From Harmonia axyridis (lineage: Eukaryota; Arthropoda; Insecta; Coleoptera; Coccinellidae), in the NCBI RefSeq assembly GCF_914767665.1, contig NC_059502.1, positions 53,240,031-53,304,030 of the forward strand: a DNA stretch of 64,000 nt, read 5' to 3'. The notes beneath the pieces were generated by a model. It saw only the letters and a list, made by a program, of their open reading frames with translations, was not told where the DNA came from and did not search any database. Position numbers and translations under genes: made by a program. This document shows, in pieces, positions 14,101 through 26,100 of the stretch. Position 1 is the stretch's first letter. Each line of letters begins with the position of its first letter.

Positions 14101-17100
14101 GATTCTTTTAAAAAAATGGTGGCGACAGGGACTCATTTTTTTGAATATACAGGGTGTTTCCTAAACATGCGGCAAAAATTCATTGGGTTGTTCCTTGGAC
14201 TATTCTAAGAATATTTTGTCCTTTGATGATTTTTGAAAAACCTATTTGTTTCGAAGATATAGGGGAAACAAAATTTCAGATAATAACATTTTATTATGAA
14301 AAATTACATGAAAATTCAACTCAACCTACAAAAACTGTTGAAAATGACCACCTCTAGCCAGCATACAAGCATCCAATCTTCTCCTCATTGACTGCCGAAC
14401 CCTTTCAAAAACACCAGGATCATTTCTTATTAAGTTACACCCAGCAATGATCCGATTTCGCAAGTCTTCCACATTTTCTACTGGAGTGGTATAAACTAAT
14501 GATTTTAGATGGCCCCATAGGAAATAATCTGGCCGTTTTTAGTAATTGGAATGTTGTTAAACAAATTTAAAAATAAATTGTACCTACTTAGTAAACACAG
14601 TGCGGTACGCATTTTTATTTAAACTATTATTAATTTTAAAAATATGAAAAATGTTGTTCGCCCTGTATCTTCGAAACAAAGAGGTTTTTCAAAAATCATC
14701 CAAGGACAAAACATGCTTAAAATAGTCCAAGGAACAACCCCCTGAATTTTTGCCGCATGTTTAGGAAACACCCTGTATATTAATAAAATTACTAAAGGAC
14801 TTTTATTAAATGTATTAACATTTATAGAGGGCGAGGTTCAGTTCGTTCCGAGTATTTCATTCCCCAAACGTCCGTTCAACTAACTCTGCAAAAAATTTTT
14901 TTATCGATTCTGCAAATACGAAGTATTATAAGACCGTTTGCAGTTTGGATCATAAAAGGAACAGGGTGTTTATAAGAAGATCATGAACTTGAACAACTCA
15001 AATCCATCAAAACTCAGATTTTCTAATTAGAACCTATATTTTTTATTATTTCAGTCGCAATTGCTGTGTGTGGAGTAGTCTGTGACTTCCGGAAAACACA
15101 AAAAAAAACTAAAATTCGATCTTTGTATAACTAAATCTTACATTTCATGAATCATAACTAATTTTTTGTTGGGATTGTTGAGAAATCCATAAAACAAAAC
15201 AATTTTCAATTACCAAAAATTGATATAGAATCATTGTTTTAACGAACCATATTGTTAAATGGCTAAGCTTCAGATGATAGTTCTGTCTGACATGTCATTG
15301 AAACAGGGCTGTGAAATCTGGACCACGACATGAATAACCCAGTATTTCTGTGATATTACAACAGATTTTTTATTAGAACAAAATATTTTTGGAATATACC
15401 TAAAACCAAGGTTAGTTCTATCTGGAAATTCGACATAACTGGATTTGTTATTGAAGAAAAAACCAGTAACTACCAGATTGGTTCATTATATCAAAAGCAT
15501 ATTTTTGTTCAATAGTTACCTGCTCAATTATTCCAGATTTGATAACTTGATTGGTAAATTTTTCTGATAGAGTACATTTTGATCCAAAATTTTTACTTTG
15601 AAGGGTCATGTTCTCTTTAGTTTGTGAATCAAATGTAGGATTAACGATGAGACAATTCACGAATACCCACATATGATTCTTGACTTGGAATGGCTTTATT
15701 GTCACTCCACCTTTATTCTTTTTCTTTAATACTTCTATCAATTGCTTGGTTATCATATCTGAAACATAGTCTACATGCTTGCCTCCTTTCGTCGTAGCTA
15801 TACTATTAACAAATGACATTTGTTGGAAGCCTTTATCTGATGTGGTTAAACCAACCTCCCATCTTTCTCCAGCTTGCTCGTAAACTACTTTCAATGGATT
15901 ACCTGAAATCGAATTTATTGCATTTTAATCTATTATTTACATATACGGAATACTGTTGGGCTAGTTTTGCACTTTTATATTCTTTCATTTGTTGGATTTG
16001 TCTCTGTCTGAATAGCAGAATAATAAGATGTCTAGAAACCCTAGTGTATGCACTGATTAGATTTTGTTTCGAACTTTTTGAAATAGGCCACCTATTGCGT
16101 TGGATAAAACTTATCAGAGTTCTGTAAGGTGGCACTGTTCAGAAATGTTCAAATTCCCGCTTTCTGTCAGATGATATGTCAAATGTCAATCAGAATTTTC
16201 AAATTTCGATTATTTGAACTAACACACATAAATATTCTTTTCCTACAACAGCTATGAAAAATAACGTATTCTTCATAGCTTACTCAATTTCAAAACTATG
16301 TATTGCTCATACTGTGGGAAATATTATTTCTCACGGCATTTTTCCCACACCTCGCTTGGTATACCAATGAAATTGGACTTTTGAGTCGTTTCTATGGAAA
16401 CGCAATAAATTAGCACATATTATCAACGAAGGCCATTTTGATTTGAATCAAGTCCATTACTTGGATTTTTGAAATTTGTGCAGTTGTAGGAAATGTATAG
16501 TGTGCAACATGTGGAGAAAGTCCTTTTCTCGATCGTACACGAGCCTGAAAGTCAAGTGCCGCAAATAATAATAATAATAATAATAAGTAGATATATTTCA
16601 GAGAATGTTACAGTGTCATACAGATGTTAATATGGTAACATTAAATGAAACAATGTCATATAACCAAAAACAAAACAAAAAAAACGATCATCCTCACAAT
16701 GCATGTACTATACGCGCATAAAGTCCTCTATAGAATAAGGCTCTAAATCAATCAACAATTCCTTAATTTTTTTCTTGAACACTTTCATACTATCACACAT
16801 TTTTAGGTTCTCGGGAAGTTCATTAAACAATCTAATACCCGAATAAGAAGGGTGTTTCTCCGTTATTGTGAGTCTATGTATCGGATAACTGATATTGAAA
16901 TTTCTCGTACCATAGTTGTGCATAGAACCGCACTGCTCATAATGTTCCAAATTCTTAAACATAAAAACTAGCACTTCGTAAATGTAGAGAGCATAGACAG
17001 TGAGAATATGGTTCCCTTTGAAGACTCCTCTGCATGATTGACGGTAATCCAGACCAAATATAGTTCTGATAACCCTCTTCTGAATACGAAAAATCTCCAG

Positions 17101-20100
17101 AGTGTTTGAGTTGACACCATAGAACATCAAACCAAACCTCATCAAGCTCTCAAAGTTGGCGAAATAAAAAATCTTGAGTGAATTCACGTCTAAGTATCGA
17201 CCTATTATTCTCAAACTATATGCGACAGAATTCAATTTCTTTCCCAAACCAATTATATGGTGGTGCCAATTCATGTGTTCATCTATGGAGATGCCTAAAA
17301 ACTTAGTAGTCCGATCAGTGTTCAGATCTCTATTCAACAACCTCACAGTGGTTGGTGTCTCCATTCTCTGTTGTGGTGTTCTGAACAGTATCAGCTTAGT
17401 TTTATCTGGGTTCAAAGCCAAGCCATTCCTTTCAAACCATTGCTCCACTCTATTCAAACACATAGAAGCAGTACTGATCAGTTGGGGATAGTTTGAGCCA
17501 GACACTAGCAGGTTGGTGTCATCTGCATAATTTATGATGTGACAATTGGCCAGATTTTCAGAAACAGCTTCCCTGGTCCCAGATTTCTCACATTCAAGAA
17601 CATTAACAATATCGTTCATAAAGAGAACAAATAATATGGGTCCTAACATGCTACCCTGAGCTACACCCCAGGGGTTTTCTTTTATTTCTGATTTTATAAA
17701 TTTCCCATTTTGTTTCACCATAGTTCTTTGTCTCCTTCTGATTAAGTAAGATTCGAACCAGTTCAGCACATTTCCTCGAATTCCGTATCTTTCCATTTTG
17801 ATCAGTAAAGATTCATGATTAAGTGAATCGAAAGCTTTCGACAGATCCAAGAATATACCCAGCAAAATCTCATTATCTTCAAATGACCTGACAACGTTTT
17901 TTGTGAACTCTGTTATGGCGGTTAGTACAGATTTTCCTTTTATGTAGCCATGTTGATTGCTACTCAGTACACTGCATGAAGTCATAATGTCAACCAGCCT
18001 ACTGCACATAGCCATCTCGAAAATCTTAGAGAATGATGGCAAGATACTAATAGGTCTATAATTTTCAAACGAACTATGGTCCCCCTTCTTGTATATAGGA
18101 ACTATTACTGCTAATTTTAGTTGTTCCGGAAAAATTCCATACTTGAAGGAATTATTCATTACATAGCAAAGGACCTCAGATATGGCATTAATGCATTGCT
18201 TGATGATCTTCACTGGTATTTCATCCTCTCCGCTGGTGTACTTATTCTTCAATTTACTTCCCATCAATTGGATTTCCTCTGTTGTTATGGGTTTCAGAAA
18301 CATTGAGCGTTGATTATAACGAATGTTACAATCAGAGACAGGCCTTACACTGTTCAATAAGCTAGGAATCACATTGAGAAGAAAATCATTGTACTTGTTA
18401 GCCACATCTGAAGGGTTCCCCTCAAAAAAAGCACTGTCATGGTAATCCTCACCAACAACATCTCTGTAAATTCCCCACATGCATTTCATCTTGTTGTCAG
18501 ATAGAGAAATCTTCTCACGGTAAATTTCGGAGCGCTTTCTTGCCAATAAATTGTTGTATTCTTTCTTGAATGCATGATAAATGTTTTTCGCCTCCGGACA
18601 AAACTGTTGAACCAACTGGAGTGCAGAGTTTATTCCTATAATTGTCTACATCCAAATCACATACTTCATTCCTTCTATGTTTCCTTGAGGTAACCAATCT
18701 TAGCGGAAAGCATTCCTGAAACAATCTCAAAAACAACCCTATGAAACAATTCCACTGAGAGTTCACCTCATCCTCTTCAACATCATATACATCAGACCAA
18801 TCTTGTTCCACTAGTTTCGAGATGAAAATATTTATATTTTCAGATGTATAAAATCTCTTGTAAGATGTAACAGGTGAAACACCTCCTCTCAAAGAGAAGG
18901 AGAGCTTAAGGCCCAAGTGGTCAGAAATAGCAGTATATAAAATATGGGTGGTAAACACTTTCTTAAAATTTGTGATTATGTTATCAATGCAAGTGCTTGA
19001 TGTAGCAGTTACTCTTGTTGATTCACTGAAAGTTAAGTCGAATGAGTAGGAATTCAGTAGAAAATTTACCCTGACAACATTCCTGTGGTCCTTGAAATCA
19101 ATATTGAAATCACCCGCTATGAAAGCTAGTTTATTCTCAGAAATGATAATTTCCAAAATATCTTGTAGTTTCATGTAAAATTCCTCCAATGTAGTACTAT
19201 ATGGTGGTCTGTACACACTGATAATGATAAAGTTTTCAACGCCCAAAAAACACTCGACAGCGGCACACTCGAGCACTTTATCTTTGGATAACTTGTTTAT
19301 TTGATGGTACCCTGTATTTTGTACCATTCTTGATGTAAACTGCAGTTCCGCCGTGTTGACCTTCCTGTCTGCAATGAAAGGCGGCTAGTTTGAAACCAGT
19401 TAATTTATATTTTTGGAGTTGTGTAGCAGTTTTCCAATGTTCCGAGAGTGCCAGGAAATGGCATTCTGGGTTATCTCCGAGCATTGCATTCAGTTCATTC
19501 ACACTATTTCCTATGGATTGGACATTCTGTGAAATAAGGCTCACTGAAAGCTGATCCCTATTCTCCACTTTGAAAAGATTGTCCTCGTCCAAGGAATCGA
19601 AATCTCCTCACCAGAACACCTTGAGGCCACATTTCCGGCAAACTTCCACACTCGCGAGAGAAGTTGGACTTTCCTCACTTGTTGCACAATCACTATTGGC
19701 TGGGGTTAAGATGTCTAAAAACATGGTGTATGCATAACGTGACCATTTATTTTTTTCATCAGAGCGGGACATTTACATAAAAATAGATGAAAGAACAAAA
19801 AAAATTGAGTCCAGAGCGGGACACTAGACTGAGTAACGCAAAAACAAGACTTTAAAGAGAAAAGGTGTACAAATCAAATGATTTCAATCAGAATTAATAA
19901 AAATTATAACTAACAAATAAAACTTGTGATGAAGGACGAATGAAACAAAAAAGAACCGAAAAAAGGGTTCAACACAAGCAAACAAATTACCATTAACATT
20001 AAAAATGAATAGATATATTTAAGTGAAAACAACTTAGGTATGAGATTACACGAAATAAATAACAATAAATCAGAGAAAATGAAGAGATAAACAACAAAAG

Positions 20101-23100
20101 AATAAGAACAACTGGAAAAGCAATACCAATCATCGAAAAAGAAATATCAAAAACTTATGTGCAACATTGTAACAACGAAGGAGTCAAATAACAAACCGAG
20201 TAACAATCAACATTAAAACTGAATGGGAATATTACTAAAACTGTTATCATCTTATTCATATGAATGAATAAACAAAAAACAAATAACAATCAATATTAAG
20301 ATAAATGAAAAATCAATCACCATTATTTTTGTACTTTTCGGTGGAGCAAATCTGTTTCAATATATCTGGTCTAGTTTTCAAATACGAATAAAGCTCATTA
20401 CATGTTTTTTTGATGTTAACTTTTGTAAATAGAATGGCCTTCAATACTGCAACACTTAACTGCGTTTTTTCAATTTTCAATTGACCATATTTTATTCATC
20501 AGAGAGAAAATTCTCTCTACAGGAGCGTTACTTCCAGGCAGGCACATAACATACTCAGAAATGATATGAAAGATTTCACAAGGGATATTATTGGCACGGA
20601 AATGCAGGAACAGTTCTACCCATCGTTGTTCAGAGGCGATATTCTCAGCATTCCAGTTGGTGATTTTCTCATCTGTAAGATATTTTGAAATGAGGGAAAA
20701 CTCTTCAAATGCTTCTGTATCCTGGCTGCAGCTAATAAAACCCTGAGTGATCAGTATATCCACTACCTTCTGAACTTCTTCCCAAGTCATTCTTTTGTTC
20801 AAGTTGACCCATTCGAATATCTCTAGTTCTATATTGAACTGACACCATTGGTCCAAGTATTCCTTACTCGTTTTATAGAACTCGGAAGCCACAGTATTAA
20901 TGTTCTGTTGGTCAAATGTATCATCAAGAGAGAGAGAGAGAAATTAAATTTATTGATAAATCAAATGGCTATCGACCACAGTCTTCCAGCCAGTTGCATA
21001 CATTTTTGTATAACATATTATTTATAAGTATTAAAAAAATAAAAATAAATATCATCCTAGTGATTCCAAGTGTTCGAAAAGTGGCAAAGCTGGCAACTTT
21101 GCCTTTGGTGTAGTTGGTCTGCTGTAATGTTGTATCAATGGCTCCATTATATTGATATTATCTTGGTTATTGATGAATTTTTTGCTTAGTTTTTGCATTC
21201 TTTCCAGTATTGGTTCTATTCCCGTTGTCTGATATAAAAGCTGATTGGATGGATTGTGCAGTGGGTTGTTGGGATGTCTCATTTTTGTAATCTTACGTAA
21301 GCAAGTTCTTTCCGCTACCTCAATTGCATTCAGAGCTGTTTTTGTCGAATTTGAGAAGATTATATGTCCATAGTCCAATAAAGGTCTGCATATCATTTTA
21401 TATATGGTACTAGCTGTTTTACTACTGATTCCTTTGTTTTTATATGTAAGAGATCTAAAATGCCCAGCTCGTGTTATCGCTTTTTTCTTTTGAAGTTTTA
21501 AGTGTGCTTTGAAGTTCAACTTGTTATCAATCTTTATGCCTAGGTATTTGCATGAATCTGTTGGAGTTATTGTGTCACTTCCAAGTTTTATATTAGGAGA
21601 GTTGGCATTGATTTTATGGTTAAAAATGACGAGTTTTGATTTCCTTGGGTTAGGTTGTATTCTCCAACGTCTCATCCATGCCACTGTTATATCCGCCAAC
21701 TTCTGTAGACCTTTCATACACTCTTTCAGTGATTTGTGGTGGGATATTAAAGTTGTGTCATCAGCAAATTGGAGAACATACTGTAGACTGACGATGTCCT
21801 GGTTTCTGAAATTAGATTGTCTGTACAAGTCACTGCAGAACAAATTGTAAAGTAGAGGAGAGAGTGGTGAGCCTTGTGGTAGTCCTTGTGCTGTTGTAAA
21901 TTTTTCTGAGGTTTCACCTTTGACCCGGACTTGTAATTTTCTGTCTAGAAGGAAATTGTTTATAATTTTTATCAAATAAATGGGACACTTTAAATGGAAA
22001 ATTTCGGAGATAAGACCGGCGTGCCAGACACTGTCGAAAGCTTTTTGAATGTCCATAAATATAGCAGCTGTTTTATTTCCCATTTTTCTATTGCATTGAA
22101 CATTTGAAGTGAGTATAGTTAAAGGGTGCACAGTCGATGTCTTCTTTTTGAACCCGAATTGACATGGTGGTATATATTTTCCTATCTCATTGCATATTCT
22201 CTCTGCCAATATTTTTTCAAAATTTTTTCCCAATGTAGGTAGAAGTGTAATAGGCCTGTAGTTCTCCATGTTAGAATTATCTGTATTTGCCTTGGGGATG
22301 GTAATCAAAATACCTTTTTTCCATTCACTTGGAAAAAGGGAATGAGAGAGACAATAATTATAAATTTTGATTATAATATCGTGAACTAAAGGGTCTAGGT
22401 TCCTCAGTATTTTTCTTGGAATGTTGTCATAGCCAGGTGTTGTGTTCTTACCATGGTTGAGTGCCGTATAGTATTCTTCTTCTAGGATAGGTTCAAATGT
22501 TATCTCTGATGGAATCTGGGGTAGTTCATTTTTGTACCAATTCTCTATTTGCTTCCTATGCTCCTCATTGAATTCTTTGTTTGCGGATTTTTTAAACAGC
22601 TTTTCAAAATGTTTTGCGAAAGCATCAGCAATATCTTTATCCTTAATGAGAGATTCACCATTGACTTGTATTGGATTTGAAAGTTGATGGGTTGTGTACT
22701 TTGCAAGTTTTTTAATTGTTCTCCAGTATGTCCTGCCTTTTTGATCCTCGATTTCTTTGCAAGCCTCTAGATATTTATTGGATCTGTATTGCAAGATCAT
22801 GTCATGAATATCCCTATTCAATTTGTTGAATTTTCGTTTTAAACTTGGATCTTGGTTAGTCTGGTATTCACGAAACAATTGTTTTTTTGTTCTTATCAAC
22901 TTTATGATGTAGGGAGGAAGGGTTTGGCTGAAGTACCGTTTTTTGAGAGTCGGTGTTTCCTCTGTTATTATTCTTGATAGAGTGTTGTGGAAAAAAGTTA
23001 TGTACTCAGGGGTCATTTCAATTTGAGGTTCAATCACTTCAAGCATTCTTTTATTCACTTCTTTAATGTTGCATTTTTCATAAAGTAATTTGGTCTCTTG

Positions 23101-26100
23101 AGTGTATTCTTCAGGCTGTTTTTTTGTATCAATTGAGAATTCAATTCCAAGGTGATCGGATCCTAAGTCTGGGGTAAGAGTTATGTTCTGAATATTATCT
23201 TTTATATTTCTTGTACACAATAGCAAGTCTGGTGTGGAGTCTGGGTTGTTTTCCATTAGGAATGTTGGTGGTGTATCCAATTTGATGAAATCTGAGTTTC
23301 TGAGGAAGTTGTTAATTTGAGTTTTTTTTCGTTTGTTCACGTTGAAGTCTCCTAGAATAATGGAATATTTATATTGTGATGCTTTCACCAGTAAATTTTC
23401 CTCAACAAGTCGGCTGGAGTGATGTATGTAGACCAGAAACATATGGATTTTTTCGTTATTGAAAGGAACAGTAAAATGCAGAACATCGTTCCATGGGTTA
23501 TTGAAGTGGGGCGGATTGTTTCTACCAATTTTTACTCTGTTAGAAGCCTGCACTAGTGCACCTCCTCTGGTGTTTTGGTTCAATATACTTCCATGTTTGA
23601 ACAATGTTCTCCAATCCCTGTATTGAATGTTGGTGGTTGCTTTAGTTTTAGTTTCTACAAACATTGTGCAGTCCACATTGTTATGCTCAAGATAATATCG
23701 GATCAACTCTTTTTTGTTGATATAGTTGTTAATGTTTGCATACAAAAATTTAAGCATGAATGTCCCCATATAGCTGCACCCCCTCCGCTGGCTCTGTATC
23801 CACTGTTTTGTTTTCATTCTCGAGGTCAATCATGAGTACATAAAGTCTGTTACCAACAAAAGTGGGTACCGTGCTAATATTGTAGCTGTCGATGAAGCGT
23901 CTCTGGAGTTTTTGAATCAGTTGTTGTCTTTCAATATTTTTGGGTTTGTTGATTTTGTGTATGTATATTTCTATGATGTGATCATGTATTGTAATAGCTT
24001 TGTGTATTCTGCTTTTTTCCACTTTTTTAATATCCATATCAGCTGATTTTTTGTTTATTGATCTTATTTTGATGTTTGGAATACCTTCTATGGGCTTAAC
24101 TGGTCTTTTTGGGCATTTTATGGACCATGCTACATGCTCTGTGGATTGACACGCAGTACACCTTGGTGGTAAACTTGTTGTACATTCTGATTCCTTGTGT
24201 TGTTGTCCACATTTGCTGCAAATTATTGGTGAATTGCATTTGTCCGTTGTGTGGGTAAATTGAGAACATCTTGCACAAGGGACTGGTATTGGATCAGGTG
24301 GGTAGCTTGGCTTGGCAATGTAGTGTCTGCATTTGAAAAATATGCCTTCATTAATTAGTTTTTCATATGATTTTACTTCACTGGTTATTATGCGTATAAA
24401 TAAGGATGGTTTGTTTGTCTTCTTTGAGATAATTCTCTTACAATATCGGTGTGTAATTTGGTTTTTCTTAAGAAAATTACTAATCTCTTCTTCTTTTATT
24501 TCTATTTCCACCTGTGAGATTACGGCTGAATATGATTCCAAGTGAGTTCTGGGCTTGTTGTGAACTGAGGTGTTGGTTGAAGTTTCACAAAAAGTGTTGA
24601 TAAGTTTCATTTCCTTCATGTGTTTTAGCGCTTTTGTGAGATTATCCTTGGAATTATTGGATTTGACAATAAATCCCTGTGTGGTTTGGGTAATTATATC
24701 GCGTCCATCTGGGAACAATTTTATCCATTCATCGGCGACTTGAAGTCTTGTTGTGTTAGGAATAGGTGTTATGTGAAATAAATTCATTATCATCAATTTT
24801 TTGTAGTTTAACTGAAATTGTTCGGACAGAATGAGGTAAGAAAATTGTCCTCTCTTTAAGAGCGAGGCTTTCTCGGAGAAGGTTTATTTGTCTCCCCGAT
24901 TCAACTGCAGATATGTTCTGTCCTTCAATTTTCAGCACGACTTTGTGGAATGCAGCTGCCTGCGTATGCAGAAAATACAACCATAACTCAGAGGTAGAAT
25001 CCTCGAAAAACATTTTCAAGATATTCGGGCATTTATCGATACTTAGGAAATAGTTTTTTAAAGGCTGAAACATTTTAATTCTTTGAAAAAGCGGGACATT
25101 TTTGCCCTCGCTGGGGACAGCGGGACAAGCAGCTTCAAAGCGGGACTGTCCCGCCCCAAGCGGGACGTATGGTCACTATATGTATGCACTCGTCAATTTT
25201 TGTATGCAATGACAAACTACCAAATTGAGAATATTGGTTTTATTTGATTGAATAGGGTGAGCTACTGCATACGTATCCTGAGGAGATATGTAGATGACAT
25301 TACGATTAAAATGGTATACCATGCTAACTTCGAGTCAGTCTTCCGATATGGGATAGTTTTTTATGGAAATAGCAGAGACATCAAACAAATCTTTGTCGTG
25401 CAAAAACGGGCCATTAGAACCATGGCAGGAATAGGATACAGAGAGTCATGCAGAGGGCATTTTAGAAGAGCAAAAATCCTGACCCTGAGTGGAGTGTACA
25501 TCCAGGAATGCCTGCTGTTCTTCTATAAAAATAGGGAACTTTTTAAGGAGTATGAACCCCAAAATGTTTATGAAACAAGAACAAATAACTATTCATACCC
25601 AATCCATCACCTAACGATGACGAAAAAGACTGCCCTGTATAGCTGTTTAAGGTTGTTCAACAGATTGCCAAATAAAATAAAAATAGCTGGTCCTATTAAT
25701 AGGTTTAAAAAAGAGGTCCATACGTTGCTGATGGACCTTGAACCGTATACAGTGGAAGAGTATTTGTTGGGGAGACTGGCATAGCGCTCACCGATTCTTG
25801 ATTTGTGACATCAATTTTGTTTAATAATTTGCTCATTTATGTACTCAGGTTATTCCTCAAAATAAAGATTATTGTTATGTTATGTTATTTTGTGGCGGCG
25901 CCGCACTGTCATACTTGTCATTTCGATCTTTTTTCTATGTTGATTCTGATAGGATACATTAATTGAAACCAGATCCCGACCAATCAAAAGCGATGTGTAA
26001 CCGAGTATGATCGTGTAAAGTCGTGAAACAAAACACTAGAATGATTTCAAATATTTGAAATAGAGAGAGTTTATTGGCGTTTTTATAATTTCAAAAATTG

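Larger units (their letters stand above)
20928..24787 (-). mobile_element. Near full-length jockey-type LINE with intact ORFs
   Basis: It is flanked by a perfect 9-bp target duplication, TATCATCAA (20919-20927 and 24788-24796). It carries two uninterrupted ORFs that overlap by about 20 nt. The 3' end has AATAAA-like sequence followed by a (CT)n tail instead of poly(A). The 5' end sits exactly at the ORF1 ATG, so the promoter/5' UTR is missing, or a short 5' truncation happened to fall there. Intact frames and perfect duplications point to a recent insertion. Confidence 0.9.
20310..25073 (-). pseudogene. hAT transposase remnant split by a LINE
   Basis: The two pieces are 25073-24797 and 20918-20310. 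The first piece reads LKNYFLSIDKCPNILKMFF, the core preceding the C-terminal domain. The second ends with the hAT dimerisation signature PGSNAPVERIFSLMNKIW. Taking out the LINE and one copy of its 9-bp duplication restores an uninterrupted frame (KLQKIDD continuing into TFDQQNINT), so the LINE entered an intact frame. A separate frameshift near 20475 precedes the expected tail (VAVLKAILFTKVN, then CNELYSYLKTRPDIL). No N-terminal half remains. Confidence 0.8.
19735..25180 (-). mobile_element. hAT-family DNA transposon, internally deleted, split by a LINE
   Basis: Ends are TAACGTGACCAT at the left and, as complement, TATAGTGACCATACGTCCCG at the right, flanked by a perfect 8-bp target duplication TGTATGCA (19727-19734 and 25181-25188). 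GCGGGAC repeats near both ends match the known hAT terminus style. The transposase lies on the minus strand and is interrupted by a LINE. Without the LINE the element is about 1.58 kb, far short of a full hAT, so the N-terminal half of the transposase (BED finger, first catalytic Asp) was lost before or after insertion. Confidence 0.85.

Noticed and set aside
19595..25250. hAT element inserted inside ORF1 of the decayed LINE
   Set aside because: The frame stays open across the restored TGTATGCA site for a short distance, but I could not identify LINE sequence to the right of 25189, so the claim is not supported.
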